Shown one piece after another: positions 54,274 through 61,003 of a stretch of DNA of 64,000 nt. Where the stretch lies: NCBI GenBank assembly GCA_917880885.1, contig OU862907.1, forward strand, positions 68,877,072 through 68,941,071. The letters run 5' to 3'. The DNA comes from Limnephilus marmoratus (lineage: Eukaryota > Arthropoda > Insecta > Trichoptera > Limnephilidae). The notes beneath the pieces were generated by a model that was not told the DNA's origin, did no database searches, and saw nothing but the letters and a program-made list of their open reading frames with translations. A program made the translations under genes and the position numbers. The stretch's first letter is position 1. Every line of letters starts with the position of its first letter.

Positions 54274-54494
54274 TTATTTTATAATAATGTTTTACTTGAT
54301 TTAAAAAAAAACAGGCCTAAATAGTCATTCCGGGAACGCGTCCTTATACCATGTTTCATAGTTCAGAGAAGTCAAAAATATTTACAATTACGAATTAAAA
54401 ATGTCATATTTTAATATTAGCTTTAAAAATTATCAAATAAAGAATACATATATAAATAAAATTCATATCAGATATGATTTTAGATTTTCACGGC

Positions 54495-54706
54495 CAAAAA
54501 TTTTATGGTTATTTCCTTTTGGGGTATTATGCCGTGTTGCGCTACCTCCTCCTTTAGCCAACGTTTCGGACAGCGTTACAGCGTCCATCATCAGGGCAGA
54601 TGTGTGCCCTGATGATGGACACTGTAACGCTGTCCGAAACGTTGGCTAAAGGAGGAGGTAGCGCAACACGGCATAATACCCCAAAAGGAAATAACCATAA
54701 AATTCA
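54495..54706. repeat. Foldback (hairpin) element, copy 3
   Basis: Arms of ~100 bp with a centre of only GGGCAGATGTGTGCCC. The right arm reads CTGATGA (54609-54615), GGACA (54617-54621), TGTCC (54631-54635), GAAA (54636-54639), then CGTTGGCTAAAGGAGGAGG. Arms are almost perfect complements, so this copy is relatively young. Confidence 0.9.
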
Positions 54707-54779
54707 TATCAGTTTAATTTCTTCATATTTTGGCTATCCAGATGCTGTCTGACGTTTTTCAAATCATTCCGTGAACGAG

Positions 54780-56600
54780 GTGGATATTGATCCATGTAAT
54801 TAAAACAACGATTAGACGTGAAATTAAAAAAGCCAAAGAAGAATGGATGAAGTCACAGTGTGAAGAACTAGAGTCGTACAGTCGTAGTCACAATGCATTC
54901 AAACTTCACAAAAAATTGAAGGAAATTACGGGCACTTCTAGAAGAATTACTCCATCATGTTTAGTTGACGATTCCAATAAATTAATATTGGATGAAAAAG
55001 ATATTTTACAAACATGGGAAAAGTATATTGATGATACATTCAAAGATATTAGACCCGATATTAATATTCCTAATGATCAATTGCATGGACCATCGATTTT
55101 AAAATCAGAAATTCTTCATGCGATAAAGACTTCAGACAATAGAAAAGCTTGCGGATCAGACGATATTCCAGTTGAGGTGTTGAAGCTCTTTAATGATGAA
55201 AATATTAACTACCTGTTGAGGTTATTTAACTCTATATATGACACAGGGAATATACCCCAAGATTGGCTAAAATCCACCTTCGTGACATTGCCTAAAAAAC
55301 AATACCCTAAGAAGGCAGTGACTATCGATTAATAAGCCTGATGAGTCATGTCCTTAAATTGTTCCTTAAAATAATACATGCCAGGATACGCAATAAGTGC
55401 GAGCAGGACTTGGATGACACTCAGTTTGGCTTCAGAAATGCGTTCGGGACGCGTGAAGCATTATTGTCTATCGACGTACTATTGCAAAAGTGTCGTGACC
55501 AAAGAAAGGAAGTCTTTGCCTGTTTTATTGACTACGAGAAGGCATTTGACAGGGTAAAACATGCTGACCTAATGAACATGCTTGCGGATTGTAACGTTGA
55601 CACCAAAGACCAGAATTTCATTAAAAACCTGTATTGGTTCCAAACAGCAGAAATAAGAGATGGGAATGAGAGATCTAATGCAATTGCCATTCAGCGTGGA
55701 GTACGACAAGGCTGTATCCTGTCGCCACTATTGTTTAATCTCTATTCCAACTATGTCTTTAAAAGAGCCCTAAGTAATACTGAGAAGGGTCTGAAGATCA
55801 ACGGAGTTGTCATTAATAACATAAGATGCGCAGATGATACTGTATTACTAGCTGACTGTATCGATGACCTCCAAGACCTATTAAATCTTGTTAATAATGC
55901 TGGTGAGCAACTGGGCCTAACAATCAACGTCAATAAAACTAAATGGATGACATTTGGACGACTAGATCATTCTGAATCAGTGATACAGTTAAATGGTTGC
56001 AATGTCGAAAAGGTGGAAAGATTTAGATACCTCGGCAGTATTCTCACGGAGACTCTTGACCCAGATGTGGAGGTTAGATGCAGAATTGAAGCAGTAAGAA
56101 CTGCGTTCATTAAAATGAAATCCCTCTTCTGCAATGACAATATCAGCTTAAAACTAAGGCAGAGAATGCTAAAATGTTATGTGTGGTCGGTCTTGCTATA
56201 TGGATGTGAAACATGGACCTTGAAAGTAAATACCATGAACAGGTTAGAGGCTTTTGATATGTGGCTTCACCGGAGAATGCTCAAGGTCCCATGGACCGAC
56301 ATGATCACCAACACAGAAATTCTCAGGCGGGCTAGAGCAGATAGAGAACTGCTTACATTAATTAAAGTCAGGAAAATTTCATATCTGGGTCATATACTTC
56401 GAGGGGAGAAGTATCACTTGCTCCATTTGATATTGAAAGGCAAGATAGAGGGTCGCCGAGGGCCTGGTAGGAGACAAATGTCTTGACTGCGTAATATACG
56501 AGAGTGGACCGGCATTAGAAGTGTGGAGGAGCTATTCCGGGCAGCGCAAGACAGGGAGACATTCTCAAGAGTGATCGCCAACGTCGGGGGGACCTGATAC
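54780..56600 (+). pseudogene. RTE-like LINE reverse transcriptase, 5' truncated
   Basis: Frame 54787-55332 has the pre-RT linker (REIKKAKEEWMKSQCEELES, WEKYIDDTFKDIRP) and finger motifs KACGSDDIPVEVLKLF and GNIPQDWLKSTFVTLPKK. A frameshift near 55315 leads to frame 55341-56486: FGFRNAFGTREALL, FIDYEKAFDRVKH, RGVRQGCILSPLLFNLYSN, NNIRCADDTVLLA, LGLTINVNKTKWM, RYLGSIL, LYGCETWTLK, LHRRMLKVPWTD, GKIEGRRGPGRRQMS. The catalytic motif is C-A-D-D (55827-55838), where LINEs usually have Y/F-A-D-D. TGA at 56484 replaces the Trp normally at this place and the frame continues LRNIREWTGIRSVEELFRAA to 56597. Inactive copy. Confidence 0.8.
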
Positions 56601-57088
56601 GGCACACAAAGAAGTAGAATTAAAACAACACACCCTCGGTGGCATTAGAGAGCAACAGTGTGAAGTTCACTAGTCAAATCAAACGGCGTGTGTCGTGTTT
56701 ACCCATATTTTTGGTAGGTACCTTTTAATTTGATATCTCTGAAGCGTACTTTAATTCCCTGTCATTACGGGAACGCTGTTTGGTGATTACTTTTTGCAAA
56801 ATTCTTATAAATATTACAGCTCACTTGTTCATAACCTCTAAAACCAATATCTAACATGGCGGCGTCAAGCGTGACATGAAAATGTTTATCGAATAATCAT
56901 TTCGGGAACGTTCTCGTACCTATATGACGGGCGTTCACGAAATGACAATCTGTGAACAAAATGATTCTATAATACTTTTTAAAAAGCATAACCATGGAAA
57001 GTTTTGGTTTAAGATATCCATTTAGTACGAGTAAGATGGAAAAGGATAAAAATGAAGAGAAAGGGAAGTAAAAAAAGCGATTAAAATA
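56601..57088. other. LINE 3' UTR and spacer
   Basis: Contains GTAAATACCC- and TACCTTTTAATTTGATATC-type sequence without recognised features; no coding frame. Confidence 0.4.
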
Positions 57089-57154
57089 GGACAGTATAGC
57101 TTATAAAACAGGACAGTATAGCTTATAAAACAGGACAGTATAGCTTATAAAAGG
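57089..57154 (+). repeat. 22-bp tandem repeat, three copies
   Basis: AGGACAGTATAGCTTATAAAAC at 57089-57110, 57111-57132 and 57133-57154, with only the last base of the third unit changed. Confidence 0.95.
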
Positions 57155-57357
57155 CACCGTGAAAAGGCTAATGCAAGGAAGTGCAAGTTTTTAGATAAAA
57201 TGACACCTGAACAAAAAGAGATGAAGAGACCTAAGAAAGCTGAAAATAAAGGTAAGACTGTTAGTGAAAGAGAGAAGAGGAAACAGAGAAATTCGTGGAG
57301 AATAAATTCTCAAAAGCATAGACAGAAAAAAAAAGATGATGGCAAATATTTTAGCTA
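57155..57357 (+). pseudogene. Short lysine/arginine-rich remnant, family not recognised
   Basis: The plus strand reads EKANARKCKFLDKMTPEQKE, then SEREKRKQRNSWRINSQKHR to a stop at ~57357, followed by a C run. Such basic helical stretches occur at the N-terminus of some transposon-derived insect proteins. No start codon or downstream domain survives. Confidence 0.3.
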
Positions 57358-57600
57358 ACAGCCCCCCCCCCCCAACTAATAAAACGTAATATTTCTCGTA
57401 ACATATCCGAAAACAGAAATCTGTTTTTGAAAGGTGATAAAATAGGCTTTCAAATTTTATAAAACGAAACCAAACATAAAATTTATGAAATATAAAAATT
57501 TTGCATGCAATCATGAAAAGTGTTTTAAAAATGACTCACCTTACGTTTTTTCTAACTAAAATTACCGATAACGAAAAAAAATTAAAACACATACATTTTA

Positions 57601-57705
57601 TTAGATGACACATCTGTCCTGATGATGGACACTGTAACGCTGTCCGAAACGTTGGCTAAAGGAGGAGGTAGCGTAACACGGCATAACACCCCAAAAACAA
57701 ACAAT
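57601..57705 (+). repeat. Single arm of the foldback element
   Basis: TCCTGATGATGGACACTGTA, ACGCTGTCCGAAACGTTGGC, TAACACGGCATAACACCCC: right arm only, starting with GATGACACATCTG. No inverted partner on the left within the local sequence. Confidence 0.85.
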
Positions 57706-57784
57706 AAAAATACTTGCATTGTTTTTCATGTGTTTGCTTCTGTAAAAATTCAAATGTGATTACTGCAGACACTCTGTGTTAATA

Positions 57785-57850
57785 GTAAGCGCCCTTGAGG
57801 TGATTTTTCACAAAAACGGCGCTCTACAAATTATCCAATTATTATTGTTA
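57785..57850 (+). repeat. LINE/SINE 3' tail hairpin with ATT microsatellite
   Basis: AAGCGCCCTTGAGGTGATTT ... AACGGCGCTCTACAAATT followed by ATTATTATTG. Stem GCGCC/GGCGC. Related tails: 21050 (+), 37390 (-), 29095 (-), 18880 (-). Confidence 0.6.
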
Positions 57851-57879
57851 CTTAACTTTTTTGTCGTTCCATGTAAAAA

Positions 57880-58296
57880 TCTTATACCTATATAAAAGTC
57901 AATGTTTGTTTGTTTGTTCATGCATTGTCATACCGTTCATCCGATTACGATGAAACTTTGTTGATTTGCGCACGGCCACAAAGGTTATAGGCTATATATC
58001 ATGGTAAGCGCTGGCATTATGAAATTTGTGTAAATGAAAATGTGTGTATTTCATATATTTTAGTGGCAGGGAGGAAAGGCAGGAGGGGGGAGGGGAACGA
58101 AGTAGATGGGATTCGCGGGAGGGGAGACGAGGGAGGGGGAGGTAGGGAAGGTGGAAGGGGAAGGTGGAAGGGGAAGGTGGAAGGGGAAGGTGGAAGGGGA
58201 CTCGGTAGGGGAACGGGGACGCTCAGGAAAGGTCATGCAGGTAGAATCAATTTATTTCTTTGAATGGCATTGCAATGCATGCCAGATACCAGCTAG
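57880..58296 (+). mobile_element. Non-autonomous Helitron
   Basis: Starts TCTTATACCTATATAAAAGT, contains CCGTTCATCCGATTACGATG and ATGAAACTTTGTTGATTTGC. A GGAAGGTGGAAGGG purine minisatellite follows (58140-58200), and the end is CATGCCAGATACCAGCTAG before T. Frames crossing the purine tract are not genes. Confidence 0.75.
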
Positions 58297-58521
58297 TAAT
58301 TAATAAAAAATTGTATTTGAATATAAAGCATGCTATTTTCTCTTTCCAACACCATTTATATCATATTTCTCAATATGATAGTAAGGGAGACACAACGATT
58401 TCGAGTCCTATATGAGTTGTTCCGAAAATCGAACAAATAAACTTCACGGGTTAAATTGAAGGCAAACTTCGAATTCTAGAGTTCATTGAAACCAAAGTTA
58501 CAGACAGACGCACAACGGAAA
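58297..58521. other. Spacer with dispersed repeat edge
   Basis: AGAGTTCATTGAA and GTTACAGACAGACGCACAAC at 58477-58515 recur at 16406-16440, so the sequence just after the candidate exon is repetitive. Confidence 0.5.
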
Positions 58522-58653
58522 TTAGTATTTGTATTGATGATGCATGTAACCTGAGGTGTAGTTGGTGGCCAGGGGGGTGGAGGTGACAACGCTGGCTGTA
58601 GACGGCTGCCCCAGGGTGACTTGGAGCCCTGTGGACATGCGCTGGGAAGGGCC
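58522..58653 (-). CDS. Candidate terminal exon of a host gene
   Basis: The minus strand shows TTTATTGTTTATATTGCAG|GGCCC, a good 3' splice site with a T-rich tract, followed by 43 codons and TAA. The peptide is Ser/Thr-rich (STGLQVTLGQPSTASVVTST, PLATNYTSGYMHHQ). GC content is much higher than in the flanks and the frame has no stop. Product is not recognised; it resembles the C-terminal tails of transcription factors only in composition. The last residues overlap a dispersed repeat (shared with ~16440), so the original stop may have been replaced. Confidence 0.4.
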   Translation of the reverse strand, partial: GPSQRMSTGLQVTLGQPSTASVVTSTPLATNYTSGYMHHQYKY

Positions 58654-59774
58654 CTGCAATATAAACAATAAAATATACGTTAATTTGTTGTCATACACTG
58701 TAAACTGTTCAAATCTAGACTAGCAATTTAGGTATATGCAGACTTTATAAATTCCACACTTAACAATTTAACAATAATAATTTACTTAAGAGCGTTTAAC
58801 CAGCCAGCGGCCGAAAATCCACATTTCGTCGAAAGTTGTTCTTATGATCGTGCAGGGCGGTTACAATGAGAAAGATTAATTATTCTCCGTACCAGCTTTT
58901 CAAAATTATAACTCAATATCGATTTTATTTCATTCCAAATTTGCTTTAATTTATACCTACATCCAAAAATGCTGAAAGGCGTGGTGATAAAACTATTAAA
59001 ATTATGTACTTTTTGTAATTATTCTTTTATTACAAGTATTTATCATTTTTCAAAAATGTCTAAGTTAAATAAGAATGTTAAAAAAATCTGAAATATATTA
59101 GTTTGTAAGTGCGCAAATAAATACACAAACGGACCAATTTTCGTCAAGAAACACATGTACGTATATATTTTTAATGATTTTATTGAAACTAAAATTAAAA
59201 TTCTAAAACATGCGATACCCATATAATGTATTGATTTATTTTACTACATGATTATATAATTTGAAATGGGTGTGGTATAATACAAAATCTTTTTTGAAAA
59301 TTTAACAAATCTGCCAACGACCTATGGCATAACCTTATTATAGTAAAAATAAACATTTTTCTCAAAATTTAAAACATGCGAATGCTAGATAAAAGAAGAA
59401 TCTTTCGAAATCCATTTATAATTTTTTGTGGAAAAGAGTCAATACGTCTAAAATCTGATTTAAAAATGACATTTTTCTGGTTTTCTCTGGTAATACCCAA
59501 CAGTCTTCAGGCGGACGATAATCCGTTGAGAAACCCGTTGATGAAAATGGAATATGCCCTAAATGCGATTTTAGACCTTATGTATCAAGAAACTGTATGA
59601 AGGAAAAGGTCAGAATCGCTTGCACCAACATCTCTCTTGACGTAACAGTTGATTTGATTAATCTAGCTTCTCTGAATGATTTTAAAAGAACCTACTACGA
59701 CTTTGCGGGTCACTTTTAGCCGCCGTCAGTGGTAACGTTTTCAAAAGAGTATCAATGCCATTCATCATCATGAT
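58654..59774. other. Presumed intron or intergenic, no gene recognised
   Basis: AT-rich. A 74-codon plus frame at 59376-59600 shows no domain. If the 58522-58653 exon is real, its intron lies here. Confidence 0.4.
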
Positions 59775-60030
59775 CACTATTGGCTTTACAACCCCTGGTG
59801 GGTCTTGGTCTCCTCCTCAAGAGTCTTCCTCCATTCATCTCGGTTTTGTGCCAGCTCTCTCCAGTTTAGAAGCTCCAAGATAATATGTCTTTGAGGTCGT
59901 TGACGCTCCATCTTAATCTTGGCCTTCCCAGGCTCCTTCGCCCTATTGATCTTGAGTTCAGCAGAGACTTCGGTGCTTGATGCTCGGTCATTCTCTCCAC
60001 ATGACCCAGCCACCGAAGTCTTCTCCATTA
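59775..60030 (-). pseudogene. LINE RT C-terminal fragment
   Basis: The minus frame from 60028 reads KTSVAGSCGENDRASSTEVS, PGKAKIKMERQRPQRHIILE, LNWRELAQNRDEWRKTLEEE, TKTHQGL. This matches the '-wlGHv-R ... GRpk-RW-d----dl--l--r-w---a-DR--Wr--v-eAkthkGL' end of RTE/I-type LINE polymerases. No catalytic part. Confidence 0.6.
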
Positions 60031-60678
60031 ATAAAATTCCATTAAATTGTGTTTTTCCATGTAGGGTGTGTATTCAGGTGTGTAGAAATAATAAAATCAG
60101 TTTATATTCGTATGAATATATATTTTAGAAATCTGTTTGCCGAATGGGAGAATTTTTTATATTTTTTTAAGTTAAATTTAGCTATTCTGGGAAAACTTCT
60201 AACGATATTATCATGTAATATATACAGTGAAATCCGTTTATAATGACATCGAAGGGAAATGACAAACACGTCATACTAAGCGGAAGTCATACAAAGCATT
60301 TTGTAGAAAATAAACAAGCTCCTGTTTTTCTTAGGCATAAATGAATGAATTTATTTTAATTGAGAGAAACACAGCATATGAGACTCGTGACGTGCCAAGC
60401 ACGCGCCGAACGTGACATGTCACTATAAGCGAAGTCATTTATCCCACTTTGTTATAAAGAATTTTATATGAAAACCAAACTTCGCTGTGGAATTACTTCA
60501 TATTAAGCGAATAAATATAGGCGCAGAGTCATAATAAACGGATTCTACTGTATATGAATAATAAGATATATTATCTCGTAAGCAGAAAACAATCGCAAAA
60601 AAAACAGTCGCTTTGTTTTTATATGGATATTTGAGCAGAATTCATCAAGGTAATTTTCGGGCAGTTTTTCAAAATACT
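60031..60678. other. No gene; possible pogo/mariner-like repeat scraps
   Basis: Contains CAGTGAAATCCGTTTATAAT at ~60226 and its approximate inverse ATAATAAACGGATTCTACTG ending ~60551. These are plausible inverted ends of a ~325-bp MITE of Tc1/mariner-pogo type (TA on both sides). No coding sequence. Confidence 0.45.
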
Positions 60679-60912
60679 GTAAAGGGAAGAACATTATGGT
60701 GCCAACCTAGAGTAAATAAATTGCATCACCATGGTGGCATCACCATGGTAACGGAAAAATAACAAGGAGTACAAATAAAAATGGTATAGATAAATGACTG
60801 AAATATAAATACCTCTGTAATAAATAGATAAATAATGCAAATAAATAGTGTAACAGGAAATTGTGTTGTTTTTAATAGTTTGTGAACCCAGTACGTAACT
60901 AAAAATGTAACA
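60679..60912 (+). repeat. 5' LTR of Ty3/gypsy element (proposed limits)
   Basis: Begins TGTAAAGGGAAGAAC and ends AAAATGTAACA, two bases before the primer site. Short (~234 bp) and contains ATCACCATGG twice. The right limit is firm because of the primer site. The left limit is inferred from TG and cannot be checked, as the 3' LTR is outside the window. Confidence 0.5.
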
Positions 60913-60914
60913 AT

Positions 60915-60935
60915 TGGTGTCAGGTGTGGGATTCC
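60915..60935 (+). promoter_or_regulatory. Primer-binding site, tRNA-Leu type
   Basis: TGGTGTCAGGTGTGGGATTC directly after the LTR is complementary to the 3' end of leucine tRNAs (…CTGACACCA) and continues into the T-arm, as in many Ty3/gypsy elements. Confidence 0.8.
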
Positions 60936-61003
60936 AAAAAAAAAACTACAACAGTGACAGTTCGGATAATAAATTGTTTGACGATCATACGGTGACAAGG
61001 AAG

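Noticed and set aside
58042..58303. Glycine/arginine-rich frames
   Set aside because: They come from the GGAAGGTGGAAGGG purine repeat of a Helitron.
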